Of a DNA stretch of 64,000 nucleotides, positions 36,201 through 43,602 are shown in pieces (position 1 is the first letter of the stretch; each line of letters starts with the position of its first letter). The notes beneath the pieces are model-generated. The model searched no databases. It saw only the letters and a program-made list of their open reading frames with translations, and had not been told where the DNA came from. A program made the position numbers and the translations under genes. The DNA is from a virus. Location: IMG/VR virus record IMGVR_UViG_3300046543_000595, positions 43,421 through 107,420 of that record. The stretch is one strand, 5' to 3'.

Positions 36201-39200
36201 GAACTGGGGCTACGAGATCATGCAGATGTTCCCGAACGCCTTCATCCTCGACACCGGTGGCATGAACTCGAAGAACCGCAACAAGACGCTGCACCGAGTA
36301 GCGTCCAGCGATGCGGACTTTGTCCTGAGCACCTACGAAGGGATGAAGGAAATCCCGCTACGCTCCGCCGAGGAGTACATCCAGGAGGACCTGCGGGAAC
36401 TGAGCGAGCGCCTCCATGCGGTCAGCCAGAAGAACGACAAGAAGACGGAGTCCATGATTCAGGAGCAGATCCGGAAATACTCCGAAAAGTTGGCCAAGAT
36501 TCAGGACATGAAGAAGACGAATGCGATCTTCTTCGAAGATACCGGAATCGATTCGATCATCGTGGACGAGGGCCACAACTACAAGAACGCTCCGGTTCAG
36601 TACATGGACATGTCGGATTGGCTGCACGCCGGATCGTATTCCGATCGCGCGGCCGACATGGGCTACAAGACTCGGTACATTCACGAGCGCAAGGGTGGCC
36701 GTCCAGGACAGAACGTCTGGATGGCGACAGCGACGCCGACGCCGAACAACCCGATCGAAATCTATTCGATGATGAAGTACATCGCGCCGGACGAGTGGAA
36801 GCAGCGCGGCATCCACAACGCGGGCGACTTCGTCGAGCAGTTCGGCATCGTCGGACAGGTCGAGGAACCGTCGACGACCGGAGTGCCGAAGATCCGGACG
36901 GTCTTCCTTGGCTACAAGAACCTGAACGATCTTCGGTCGATCTTCCGCCGCTACATCGATATGCGTCCGACCAGTGCCTTTGCGCTGAATCGTCCGACGC
37001 CGGCGTACACCGAGCACCTGCTGAATCCGTCGCCTGCGGTGATCTATGAAGCCGCCCGGGTAGCCGAGTTGGATGAATGGGTCACGAAGCATTTCGCGGA
37101 CGCAGCGGCCCATGGATGGAACCATCTGTCGGTCCTGACACTCGCGCGTAAACTGGCTGGCGATCTCGCCATCTACAACCCGACGAAGTATGCGAACTCG
37201 TTGGGGCGCGAAGGCTCGAAACTGAACGAGATCATCCGGCAGGTCAAAGATTCCGAGCAGGGTGACAACACCCAATTGATCTTCATGGATATCTACCGGG
37301 CCGTCGCCCACGTGGAGGAAGGCAGCAAGGAAGAGAAACTGATCCAGGCATGGCTCGCCAAGAAGGGCGAGGGTGAACTGCACGGCGTTGATGTCGATGA
37401 CGATGCTGCGGCTCTCGTTAACGATCTCGAGGCGTCGTCGACCGCAGCCAGCGACACGAAAGATAGCAGCGACAAGGCGACTCCTGGCAAGATCAAGACC
37501 TACGAATTGGTCAATGTCCACAAGTCGATCAAGGAAGCGCTCATGGCCGCCGGCATCCCGGAAGACCAGATCGCGATCATCAATCAGGCAACGAATAACA
37601 GCGCGGCGAAGAAGTTCAAAGTGCAACAATTGAACGCCGAAGGTAAGGTGCGCTTCCTGATCGGGACCACGTCATCGATGGGCGAGGGCATGAACCTACA
37701 GGCGAACACGACCGACATCCATCACTACGATGTTCCGTGGACGCCGGCCGCATTGGAGCAGCGCGAGGGCCGCGGTGTCCGCCAGGGCAACAAGCAGGAA
37801 TCGGTACGTATCCATCGGTACGTCGGCAAGGGAACGTCGGACGCCAAGATGTACGCGATGCTGGCGCGCAAGGCCCAGTGGAACGAGAACCTCTGGTTCG
37901 GTGACGCCGATCAGGTCATGGACTTCGATCAGGACCATCGCAACTACGCCGACATCTCAGCGGAGGCCCAGATCGATACTTCGACGCTCGAGTATTGGCA
38001 GGTCTCGCGGCGCATCACGACGAACACGGAGAAGTTGGCCGAACTTGAGACCGATGTCGTCGCCGAAGACCGGCGGATGCTCAAGCAGGTACAGGATGAG
38101 ATTGCCAGCCGCGAGCAGAAGATCGAACAGTACACGGCGGACATTAAGGCCGGTCGCGGCAACGCCGACTACACAGCGCGCCTGATCGAACAGCACCGCA
38201 GCGCTATCGCGAACCTACGACAGGAAGAGCAGACCCGCGCCGAGACGGTCGCTAAGGCGGAGAAGGCTATAAACGAAGCACGCAAGGCGATCGAGGCGGA
38301 CAAGGCCAAACTGAAAGAACTGATTCCGGTAATGAAGGAAAAGGGCATGCCCGTCCTGCCGGAACATGAAGCGATGGCCACCGAGCCAACGCCATCGCCC
38401 GATCAGCCGCCAGTGCCTGGACCGAACGCCATGGGTTCACCATCGCCGGTGCCCGCACCTCCAGAGCAACGGGAAACGACGCTGAGTATCCCTACCAGAG
38501 ACGGAAAGGGCCAGACGGTGAAGGTGTACCCGGTCGTGCCCGGACTGGCCGTTACACCTGAACTGGAAGGCGAAGGCTTCGAGATCTTGCACACTGTATC
38601 CGGAAACCGAATCGCAAAGGCACCATCGATCGGGAGCGGGGTATTGCTAGCGAAACGCCTAGCCAAACTGGGCGACTGGAACCGCTCTGCGGAGGCACTG
38701 CAGGCCGATCCGGCAATCGTGGATGGCGTGCGCAAGGAACTCGGGCAGAAGGGCGCTGTGAACTTCTGGCAGAAGAGGCCTCCTCCATCGATTCAGCCGA
38801 ACCTGATCCCATCTCCAGATCCGGAGATGCGGAAACTGATTGATGTCCCAGCTGGTCAGCGTAACGTCTGGCAGGAGATCAAGGACATCCCGGGGCAGGT
38901 CTACCGCTTCATGACCGTCGCCCGCTACAACGAGAACCTCCGCGATTGGCCGGGCTTTTCCGAAGAGGTGCGGCGCGCGCAGGAGCTTGTGCGGGACGCA
39001 TCGGCCCAGACGCAGAAGGAGATGGAGAAGGTCGTCAAGGGACTGGACCGCTCAGGCTACGATGCCTTCCGTTCGATCGTCTTCTGGGAAGACATGTACG
39101 AGACGGCCGCCCGTGAAGGCGAAGACCGTGTCCCACTGCCTGGCAAAGACCAACTGAACCGTATCGATGCAGAGATCGCCCGGTTGAATTCGATTGCCAC

Positions 39201-41733
39201 TCCTGCCGTGCGCGATGCCGTCGATCGATTCCACGGCTGGATGGAAGACGTCTGGAACGAACTCGCCAGACGCGGCAAGGTCGACCCGGATGAAGGCCGG
39301 ATCAAATACTTCCCGAATCAGATCATCCGCGGCATCGGTGATGCGATTGACCGGCTACCAGGTCTGCCGACGCGCATGCAGAACCCGCGCCGGCTCTACC
39401 TGCGTAACCGCAAGGGCCATCTCGTGCCGCACGATTCGGACTGGATCCGAGTGATGGAGCAGTACGGTACGCGGGTTTATCTGCATAACATGATCGACGA
39501 TTTCATCAGCCGTACCGCCGATGGCCACGATTTCAACCAGTGGTTGGACGATACACAGAGGCAACAGTTGGTCGGCAACAGGACCGGTCAGGCCAAGATC
39601 GGACGGTCTTACGTGCTCGACACCTCGACGCTGACAGTGAAGCAGAAGGACGAGATCCTGACGGCCAGCCGCGGCGGCCCCGGCTACACCGGAGAACTGC
39701 CGGACAATATCGTATTGAAGGGATTCCAGTTCAACCCAGGCAACGTGATCTACCCGGTGCGTGCGATCAATGACGAGGTGATCTGGGATGCCGTGAAGGC
39801 CGGTATGGACGAACTGTCCATCGACGTCAACGCATTCCGGAACGCGGCGCTATCATCCCCGGTGCCGCCACAGTTGGAGACCGATACCGGCGAAGAGTTG
39901 ACGCGCCCAGCGCTCGCCCTCGGCGGCAAAAACAAGATCTATCTGCTGCCGGCGCCGATCGCAGACAAACTGGAACACTTCCGGGAGAACAATCTCGAGA
40001 ACCCGTTCACCGAACTCGCCCGCGCGGCCACCCGCGCCTGGAAGGGGACGGTGATCAACTCGTCCGGGCTGACGTACTACACGCACATCACGATCGGCAA
40101 CGAGATAGCCGCTTACGCCGAGGATCTCGGCTCGCTGATGAAGCAGCCGGCGGCGCTCGACGCGCTCAGAAGCAAGATGACGCCGCCGCAGTACCAGCAG
40201 GTGATGCAGTTAGCCGAGGACTTCAGGATATGGAACTCCGTCTTCTACGCGGGAAGCCAGCCTCGAGCGGTCAACGCGCCGGCCTTCCGGGAATTCCGCA
40301 ATCCGAACTGGCGCGACAACCCGATCGGCGATCTCGTCCGCGAATGGCAGCGCGCCGGCCAGATCGTTCAGTCGTTCCCGAAGTTTGCGAAACTCATGGC
40401 CGACTTGGAACGCGTCTCGAACGGGCAACCGGTTGTCGTGAAAGGGATCAGCCTTGGCGGACTGGATCCGAAGTCGATGCTGGCGTTGGGCAAGGTGGCG
40501 CGTGAGTCCATCCACCCCGACTACGGTGCCGTATCGCCCCGCATGGACCTGTTCTACTCGGTGACGTTCCCGTTCTCGGTCTTCCACGTGAAGATTATCG
40601 GGCCGTGGATGCGGCGTATGGCGCACACCGGGAAGTTTTTCCCCGGTGACGAGTTTCTGCTGAAGATGGTGCTCGGTCTATTCATCAGCACCTTCGTCTG
40701 GAATCACCTGCTGTATCCGGAGATCGAGAAGAAGCTCGCCGACTGGCAGCGGAACATGATGCACCTGAACACGCCATTCCACGACGAGAACGGCAGACCG
40801 GTGATTCTCGCCATGGAGACGCCGACCGATATCGTGAAGCAGTGGGGCGGTCTCCACACGCTCGAGTCCAACCTCGACCGGGTGCTCGACGGGAAGTCGA
40901 CGCTCGAGGATGCCGCGCGCCAGCAGTTGGAAGACATGTTTGGGCATCAGCCGCACGGCGGTCCTCTACCGACGGCGCCGGCCGCCATGCTCTACCAGTT
41001 GCTCAACCCGATGATGAAGACGTACATCGACCTGCAGGCGAACAAGGACTCGTTCACCGGGCAGGATATCGTCTCGAAATCCGAGCCGAACCTCTGGGGC
41101 GATCCGAGCAAGGACAACCCCCAGACGGATATCGGCAAGCGCCTACAGCGAGAATATGTCGCAAAGAAACTGATCTCACCGTACATGCAGTTGATGCGCG
41201 CCGAACAGATGGACAGCCCGGACTCGCCGGTCTGGAACTGGCTGACCTCGAACGGGCCGTTCGCCTGGAAGCGGGCACTCGGTATCCGATCGGTCGATCC
41301 GAACGGTCCGGACGTGAAGGACTGGTACAACGACCGGAACTGGAATCAGTCGCTCTACGACGTGAAGATGTACAAGGTTGCCGACGCCTTCGTGATGTGG
41401 GAGTCCGGCCAGATCTCGCTCGACCAGCGTGACGCCATGATCGAACCACTGCTGGAGCAGCCGGGCCCGAACCCGACCGGCCCGCACCCGTTCTCGGCTC
41501 AGGCTGGATCCGAGCCGAGCGATATCCAGCGGATGCGGGAGAAGCCGCAATACCAGATCCGTGTGGTCGAAGGCCTGATGCACAAGACAACCGATCCGGA
41601 ACAGAAGAAAGCGTATCTCAACGAACTGGACGCGTTGGAATATCAGATCCACCGCAATAGTTTCAAAGCAACCCCAGACCGCATCCGTGGATTTATCGGG
41701 CAACCGCCGGTGCCGGCGCCGGTGACCCATTGA
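27262..41733 (+). CDS. Giant polyvalent virion/anti-defence protein, 4823 aa
   Basis: One uninterrupted frame of 14.5 kb. Domains in order: 228-315, a block (NLYNRPILKNPDGS, later HLGKFTNV) common in phage virion megaproteins; 370-545, hydrophobic helices; 715-940, a histidine-phosphatase-like region (H734, H869); 1366-1600, GHKL ATPase with E1388/N1392 and DNGSG at 1423-1427; H1814-E-L-S-H1818, a zinc-protease HExxH; 2190-2370, N6-methylase with EPAAGVGN (2203) and NVPF (2263); 2930-3540, SNF2 helicase with GxGxGKT (2945-2951), DEGH (3102-3105) and QREGRGVRQGN; 3565-3690, coiled coil; 3850-4820, a C-terminal domain like those ending other polyvalent proteins (LPD38 type), with a transmembrane-like helix at about 4464-4485. 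Methylase plus helicase resembles P1 DarB. Pro/Gly-rich linkers separate the domains. It is probably packaged and injected with the DNA (inference). Confidence 0.85.
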   Translation: MAETLTTPPPVQAPTTPAAPLGRSQQIDSIIKALPPDQAADIRSKFDQTLGHAELEQYVRGLQLPSESKSRLWDAYWDTEAPKVRPTPLTPKEPSTWDIIKGAPAAALQLGKELQAPNLAKATPLVPVPAPPVTGTNRQTVTPNTPATPTDLTNPELRLPAPAAPPKPLSIAGTHGNALVMSDGSQTTQNPNNLRIYHDSGYPELTQTDLLKLQRGESLTPTGQAEPGTIKNLYNRPILKNPDGSISTTRSMSFDEGGKEVVVPTVVDGKLLSDKEAIDRYHKTGEHLGKFTNVPDAEAFAQNLHESQAQRLGLPIDEDHDRNRQVSPFRDTSENETPEALQARVAGLERGAIASTGGMKPEEPKPWTALAQDLYRRTVRGGESMLSGATLGVAQAATGTIHIPILDKNFKVIPGTEEKLEQLGMAAPADKWQAATNVVSSLIGASAPWARISRLLAPLYGTAETGIAANILSRLENTLGTAFIVGAVEPKEDTGEKNPQVGFHETRLEHIATTMGAAAIFHTIAETAGGIGTAAKIKAINDLKAEVSEVLYGRRPDTFDPESAKKMAGDLVDQAVAEQGGVENVSRKSIKDKAARVKGASKEPLAVPGQAQVEAPAGGPGRPAGETGGPAPFEEPGTVEGPGFTAKPGAPAEAGAQPPLPGPGEEVPFPPGAPKPGEPPAAATISGGKTSTVIPAADVETVQGPNRQEIHPDAIPENKNLPKGMETPDGDVNHGSSSVGLSEEGKKDAAKLAAATDLPKKIYTSDAQRAVETAQVVQGAHPDIQVVPERGLQAWALGGLEGQPMKDVLPKINALAQDMPDAAPSGRGPISTRDGQSFHQWEDQLGPTVQRIMDEFEKNPTESVGILSHSRVFQWIHAWLEGGMPEDYRIDPSKLLRAYADTGGREYLYKDKDGWVLDDKKPPNGQASIQLIRHAHERQANVPAGAVPPPPAEAPQPPALKPKKQFVIAGKDVAGTYQGKVVTADGTVHERHPNYLKTMKAFGYPELTDDQFQSMGGKMPETKPVSAPEAPKPLPPVAGPPVAAPRGSYSVRQTPDGKFEVVRPNGAPLPRTPFTDQASAQGVADQMQKEYETMAGGLPPAAPPAAGPAPVPGPKPAPAPKPAPKPKPTGKAKSDAEIVKEALSETPKTGAIDDLMKDLALGPESAINPKKISDFVSEMKRSSNLALKGHAMPDELQRMVDRAENLADEIDQRYESGKTGGIDKLEGELDDLIDRIDSEMSQSEVENVLYPEDAEAGTEEDLARQYDELVRGLYPKDEVVERIKDILDKARFGTGHTGPRELNLGSDDELLAAAKDAYDRANSIRERLKPPKPNEVARVKQWLADRQNMISEMKTGEGKAAAGLDPRIVKTLGGNLYNGDLGVVAVREMLQNALDSLRGLDNPESRGVTIEVDTNRRTIYMADNGSGMTPEVAQKELMDIGGSKKAEGSSGGFGIAKVAIFANADEIDIHTVAEDPKTGKRFVTTLYGKGADWVDPELGLDVETHPADEEITGTNIRIKLSPDVTMGQFYMGRFAGDMMKSTSLLPYRVSFKLNGLFIEPSSVRLQKLAQVETPGSSADIHLGDGKEKVGDYGAVTYSILNNGLYQFNNSISVPKHLSGTMLPGPLVVNIHPKAGPEEAGYPFAPDRERIRDHDLTEKIREWLSDNFVLRALEGEKAAYVDRILNAPVIPGPNSLPIVDTSGNLPPDQVEALSKRPYVQRLSDQIMSSMDTLLGAINRGRMDGELDPAAIGIGLGTKYLGINIHGKMLDWDHNLILVNPYTIMDEVLSAIQFRHIAPTEGPAMVAARIVSTLVHELSHQAVRDHDEKFAGELSRNIDLTLLDSAHVQAELQAVLEHNGGEAYSGLYDDLTNLRPQWAGENIFGKISSSVATGGDEQAGAEDVAGEGAVGGRGRGEGLPSGGPGAQPEVAGGAGPERSDADITQLDPGTRAKLLKLGAYLYQTSPDWPAWSHAMSAAGDWVAPYLPTAYALIDDVAAATGKKPVSAPPPPEKPAQEPTAGPPDRGPPPVPAPRGESDVNAKPTTGVGNGEGPAGEPTGGAGGGPPAEGPRGEGGPGEPGVGSGEGVSPGRPSKPGAPRRPQQQQPRPATGERFTLVGKEPIDLTPQQRREINAKAIAIAGAKNQGDPLTPEEQDILRQYTGQGGLGTADEGVLFQHYTSYKVVQWQWDKLAAMGYPLEGASMLEPAAGVGNYLGFAPAGVRMTAVEIDPIAAKITQLLYPDATVHNKPFENFNSRQKFDIVMSNVPFSASRGELRYAKDAQEYKDIDTLHDFFFVKGLDVAKPNGLVFFLTSTGTMDKAGDEIRKLINEKAEFLGAYRTPAGEFKKNTQYGGSVDAILLRKRTPEEIEAFKALKEGKIATVEDLAKMGFTRPFGYNKDWVESTTTDKFSKPDQPPARISKYYIENPGQMWGQPEAGYGVRQVTRMGVRPTKPIEDFIGTSLGDHIQWKPEETVAAPNAEIETEKPVGKAPEGVRHGTLIVRPKTNDLAFAHSDGNIYPAFPKGLPEKTQGRLLAAVNMMDMADRLYGALRQNDDATANKIRPQLKAAITNYRSQYGDKTGKKLGKPPGYDPFLWRFLNGGTESMVLSFEDPRRWLLAGLTDDEGKFADIFDRNTIYRQPVVARAYNDKDLADVAKFVYEQTGEFAASRPEIEAKYNGEPADIDKDLVGKPGFSIESLSADGKPTINIDDEYMYGPIWPKIDQTEAMLQQATDPQIVSQLKHQLSGLHAALPEQATIQNLPVDPFASYMDQGTVIQWLRSFGMNGIQEYVPENNRTMWEIGGAGRLKLNVITDPKTNQMADHEFTAEDIQGFLNHKRLTKWIDTGETDYRGNPKRKEIFDLAKQRIIDQVGNHFKDWFSQNPKLTEHLVPTYNRMYRSYRHRSPSSQEVQVNGMSGTFKGKPLKIGNHQWEVANQMLHMRSGINGQGVGSGKTMAMIMLGQLAKQRGLIRKPIYVVPAKVIKNWGYEIMQMFPNAFILDTGGMNSKNRNKTLHRVASSDADFVLSTYEGMKEIPLRSAEEYIQEDLRELSERLHAVSQKNDKKTESMIQEQIRKYSEKLAKIQDMKKTNAIFFEDTGIDSIIVDEGHNYKNAPVQYMDMSDWLHAGSYSDRAADMGYKTRYIHERKGGRPGQNVWMATATPTPNNPIEIYSMMKYIAPDEWKQRGIHNAGDFVEQFGIVGQVEEPSTTGVPKIRTVFLGYKNLNDLRSIFRRYIDMRPTSAFALNRPTPAYTEHLLNPSPAVIYEAARVAELDEWVTKHFADAAAHGWNHLSVLTLARKLAGDLAIYNPTKYANSLGREGSKLNEIIRQVKDSEQGDNTQLIFMDIYRAVAHVEEGSKEEKLIQAWLAKKGEGELHGVDVDDDAAALVNDLEASSTAASDTKDSSDKATPGKIKTYELVNVHKSIKEALMAAGIPEDQIAIINQATNNSAAKKFKVQQLNAEGKVRFLIGTTSSMGEGMNLQANTTDIHHYDVPWTPAALEQREGRGVRQGNKQESVRIHRYVGKGTSDAKMYAMLARKAQWNENLWFGDADQVMDFDQDHRNYADISAEAQIDTSTLEYWQVSRRITTNTEKLAELETDVVAEDRRMLKQVQDEIASREQKIEQYTADIKAGRGNADYTARLIEQHRSAIANLRQEEQTRAETVAKAEKAINEARKAIEADKAKLKELIPVMKEKGMPVLPEHEAMATEPTPSPDQPPVPGPNAMGSPSPVPAPPEQRETTLSIPTRDGKGQTVKVYPVVPGLAVTPELEGEGFEILHTVSGNRIAKAPSIGSGVLLAKRLAKLGDWNRSAEALQADPAIVDGVRKELGQKGAVNFWQKRPPPSIQPNLIPSPDPEMRKLIDVPAGQRNVWQEIKDIPGQVYRFMTVARYNENLRDWPGFSEEVRRAQELVRDASAQTQKEMEKVVKGLDRSGYDAFRSIVFWEDMYETAAREGEDRVPLPGKDQLNRIDAEIARLNSIATPAVRDAVDRFHGWMEDVWNELARRGKVDPDEGRIKYFPNQIIRGIGDAIDRLPGLPTRMQNPRRLYLRNRKGHLVPHDSDWIRVMEQYGTRVYLHNMIDDFISRTADGHDFNQWLDDTQRQQLVGNRTGQAKIGRSYVLDTSTLTVKQKDEILTASRGGPGYTGELPDNIVLKGFQFNPGNVIYPVRAINDEVIWDAVKAGMDELSIDVNAFRNAALSSPVPPQLETDTGEELTRPALALGGKNKIYLLPAPIADKLEHFRENNLENPFTELARAATRAWKGTVINSSGLTYYTHITIGNEIAAYAEDLGSLMKQPAALDALRSKMTPPQYQQVMQLAEDFRIWNSVFYAGSQPRAVNAPAFREFRNPNWRDNPIGDLVREWQRAGQIVQSFPKFAKLMADLERVSNGQPVVVKGISLGGLDPKSMLALGKVARESIHPDYGAVSPRMDLFYSVTFPFSVFHVKIIGPWMRRMAHTGKFFPGDEFLLKMVLGLFISTFVWNHLLYPEIEKKLADWQRNMMHLNTPFHDENGRPVILAMETPTDIVKQWGGLHTLESNLDRVLDGKSTLEDAARQQLEDMFGHQPHGGPLPTAPAAMLYQLLNPMMKTYIDLQANKDSFTGQDIVSKSEPNLWGDPSKDNPQTDIGKRLQREYVAKKLISPYMQLMRAEQMDSPDSPVWNWLTSNGPFAWKRALGIRSVDPNGPDVKDWYNDRNWNQSLYDVKMYKVADAFVMWESGQISLDQRDAMIEPLLEQPGPNPTGPHPFSAQAGSEPSDIQRMREKPQYQIRVVEGLMHKTTDPEQKKAYLNELDALEYQIHRNSFKATPDRIRGFIGQPPVPAPVTH
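32942..33121 (+). CDS. Candidate nested out-of-frame ORF in the giant gene, 59 aa
   Basis: In the +1 frame relative to the giant gene, ATG 32942 opens a 59-codon frame (MSKPVLRMLLEKAQSEGVDA, then AKVYRAAVQVRNPKW). The peptide has balanced composition and helical periodicity, while the giant frame here is a Gly/Ala-rich linker. GGAGGAG lies immediately upstream, though only about two bases from the ATG, closer than optimal. The frame is actually open from before 32726, so it may equally be the remnant of a longer frame. Coding status unproven. Confidence 0.35.
   Translation: MSKPVLRMLLEKAQSEGVDAAKVYRAAVQVRNPKWPAAPDLSEVMPTSPNSTPVPGPNS
33368..33604 (+). CDS. Candidate nested out-of-frame gene in the giant gene, 78 aa
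   Basis: In the same +1 frame, ATG 33368 is preceded by a good SD (GAGGAGA, about 33356-33362, spacing near six). The peptide is charged and strongly helical (ESEMERVQRANRLAEQEVDR, then DHVEKVGRENLVSDLAKEYL) and ends at TAG 33604. The overlapping giant frame is a Gly/Pro-rich linker between the protease and methylase domains. SD, start, composition and length together make this a good dual-coding candidate. No family recognised. Confidence 0.45.
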   Translation: MSMLSQQPESEMERVQRANRLAEQEVDRLPKDHVEKVGRENLVSDLAKEYLQGGLPSQELREDLNNSSLGQPPENVLP

Positions 41734-41768
41734 CGCCGACGATAGACTGACCCAAGGGAGGACCGTAA

Positions 41769-42089
41769 ATGTGGACACCTGGCACGCCCATTACCTTTGA
41801 CGCCACGGGCAAATCTATTTTGACGACGACGGTGGGCGCGGTCAAAGGCCTGCGCATCTACCAATTTCCGACGAACACGCACACGATCTTCTCTGGCGAC
41901 TCCACGCTGGATCCGACGGCGACACCGCCGACCGGGATAAGTGGGTGGGCCGGCGCTCCAGGCCCAACGGGGCCAGCCCCGCTGATCGATGCGTACGAGA
42001 CGAACTCGATGAATGGTATCGACGCCAACAAGATTTTCGTTTACGGAACCCCAGGAGAGATTGTTCTATGGTCGTACGTCATACAATAG
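41769..42089 (+). CDS. Hypothetical phage protein, 106 aa
   Basis: Unrecognised. A beta-rich N-terminus (TPITFDATGKSILTTTVGAV) is followed by a Pro/Gly-rich middle and a beta C-terminus (IFVYGTPGEIVLWSYVIQ). A strong SD (GGGAGG, 41755-41760) precedes ATG 41769. The last 22 bases overlap the start of a gene for a secreted protein. No signal peptide here. Possibly a virion decoration protein, on context only. Confidence 0.6.
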   Translation: MWTPGTPITFDATGKSILTTTVGAVKGLRIYQFPTNTHTIFSGDSTLDPTATPPTGISGWAGAPGPTGPAPLIDAYETNSMNGIDANKIFVYGTPGEIVLWSYVIQ

Positions 42090-42871
42090 CCGCCCTGCTT
42101 TTGATTCTGTGCCTCGGCGGTATCGCCCAGGCTGCCGACGTCGAAGTCACGCCACGGCTACCGTTCTCTGCCGTCGTCTCGATATCAGACTGGACCGACC
42201 TGACGAGTACCGGCGTCGTTCTACACAAACTCACGTGGGCGACGAGCGGGACCGTGACCGGGGGTGCCTGCGCTCTCCAGCAATCACCAGACAAGGTGAA
42301 CAGCATCACGACGCTGATCTCCGCGCAGACCGTTACCGCAAGCGGAGGCCCGACGTCATGGACCTACGCGAACGCGAACTTCGTCAGGATCAATTGCACG
42401 ACGCCGATCACCGGGAGCGGCAACGTCAGGATCACGTACGATGGCGTTAATCCGAAGCCGACGACAGACGTCAACGGGACTCCGCTCTCCGCAATAACTG
42501 ATCCCTGCGACGGACTGGTTCCGGCGGCACCGATCAACGCTATCGTGGCCAGTACGACTCTCGTAAAGATCGTCACGAAGTCCACTGGTAAAAAGAATTA
42601 CGGATGCGGATTGATGGTCATCAACGATAGCACGACGACGATCGCGCATTTCAGTCTGATCGAAGGAACGCAGACGACAAACCCGTGCGATACCGGAGCC
42701 GTGGCCGTTGTCGGCAGCACTACCGCCGGGAACGGTGTCCCGATCGCCATCAACGCTGGCGGCTTCTTTTGGAGTCGCACGCTCACCGGCACCGCCGTCA
42801 CGCAAGACTGGTGCATCCAAAACGACGGCTCGGCTTCCCTAAAGGTTGTATTGGCGGGGATTCAGCAATGA
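42068..42871 (+). CDS. Secreted hypothetical protein with Sec signal peptide, 267 aa
   Basis: The N-terminus MVVRHTIAALLLILCLGGIA followed by QA-AD is a textbook signal peptide: basic start, hydrophobic core and an AQA cleavage site at about residue 22. The mature part is beta-rich with several Cys that could form disulfides (GGACALQQ, INCTTP, TDPCDG, NYGCGL, NPCDTG, DWCIQN), fitting an oxidising periplasm or the exterior. The frame is open upstream, but ATG 42068 begins exactly at the signal peptide. It is the first of three such genes. No family recognised. Confidence 0.7.
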   Translation: MVVRHTIAALLLILCLGGIAQAADVEVTPRLPFSAVVSISDWTDLTSTGVVLHKLTWATSGTVTGGACALQQSPDKVNSITTLISAQTVTASGGPTSWTYANANFVRINCTTPITGSGNVRITYDGVNPKPTTDVNGTPLSAITDPCDGLVPAAPINAIVASTTLVKIVTKSTGKKNYGCGLMVINDSTTTIAHFSLIEGTQTTNPCDTGAVAVVGSTTAGNGVPIAINAGGFFWSRTLTGTAVTQDWCIQNDGSASLKVVLAGIQQ

Positions 42872-43602
42872 GCCTGCGCCGCATAGCGTCTGCACTATTG
42901 ATCATCCTTTCGCTCGGGCTGTGGGAGCAGTCCTTTGCAGCCGTAGCGGTTAACGATGCAGGTGCGAAGGGTACACCGACAACGGGCGTTTCCATGTCGA
43001 TGACCTACACGACGACGGCCGGAGCTACGATGATGACCGCCTTTATCGTAGCCGACAATTCGATTACCAACCCGATCGCGATGACCTACAACAGCGTCTC
43101 GCTAACGGAGATTCCTAGCACCCGAATTGTATCGGCGGGGAACTTTACGGCGATCTGGTTCTGCGTTGACAATCCGTCGGTAGGTGCGGCGTTGACGCTG
43201 GCCGCAACCTGGAGTACTTCACGAACCGTTAACATCGGAGCGGTCACCTTTAAGGGCACCGGTACCTGTGCTCAGATCGACCACCCGGTCACGATGTCTG
43301 ATATCACCGGCACAGTGACAACTCTGAATGTTGGACCGATTACATCGACGACAGACGGTGCCACGGTCGCACAAGGTTGCGATTCTCATGCGATGACACT
43401 TGGTGGAGGTGGGCAGATTGCGATCTACAACGATGGCACGATCGATGCCGCAGGTAGTTACATTATCGGTGGGACATCCAATACTCACACCTGGACCGCT
43501 GCCGCCAGCAACGTCGTTGGCACAGGATTTCATATTCCAGCGACGTCTACAAACAGCGGGCCATCGCCGGGGAGTCTAAGCCTGCTCGGAGTTGGTAAAT
43601 AA
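42868..43602 (+). CDS. Secreted hypothetical protein with Sec signal peptide, 244 aa
   Basis: MSLRRIASALLIILSLGLWE followed by QSFA-AV gives a signal peptide with cleavage near residue 24. The mature protein is Thr/Ala/Gly-rich and beta-stranded (SMSMTYTTTAGATMMTAFIV; NFTAIWFCVDNPSVGAALTL), of a type seen in surface or fibre proteins, and has few Cys. ATG 42868 overlaps the previous TGA. Function unknown. Confidence 0.7.
   Translation: MSLRRIASALLIILSLGLWEQSFAAVAVNDAGAKGTPTTGVSMSMTYTTTAGATMMTAFIVADNSITNPIAMTYNSVSLTEIPSTRIVSAGNFTAIWFCVDNPSVGAALTLAATWSTSRTVNIGAVTFKGTGTCAQIDHPVTMSDITGTVTTLNVGPITSTTDGATVAQGCDSHAMTLGGGGQIAIYNDGTIDAAGSYIIGGTSNTHTWTAAASNVVGTGFHIPATSTNSGPSPGSLSLLGVGK

Noticed and set aside
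35005-37629. Two minus-strand open frames of over 420 codons opposite the helicase part of the giant gene
   Set aside because: Antisense shadows: no SD, repetitive Arg/Val/Leu composition, and the + strand has unambiguous helicase motifs.
43230-43533. Minus-strand frame with several Cys opposite a secreted-protein gene
   Set aside because: No SD and no ordered metal motif; Cys arise from reading Ala/Thr codons of the + gene in reverse.
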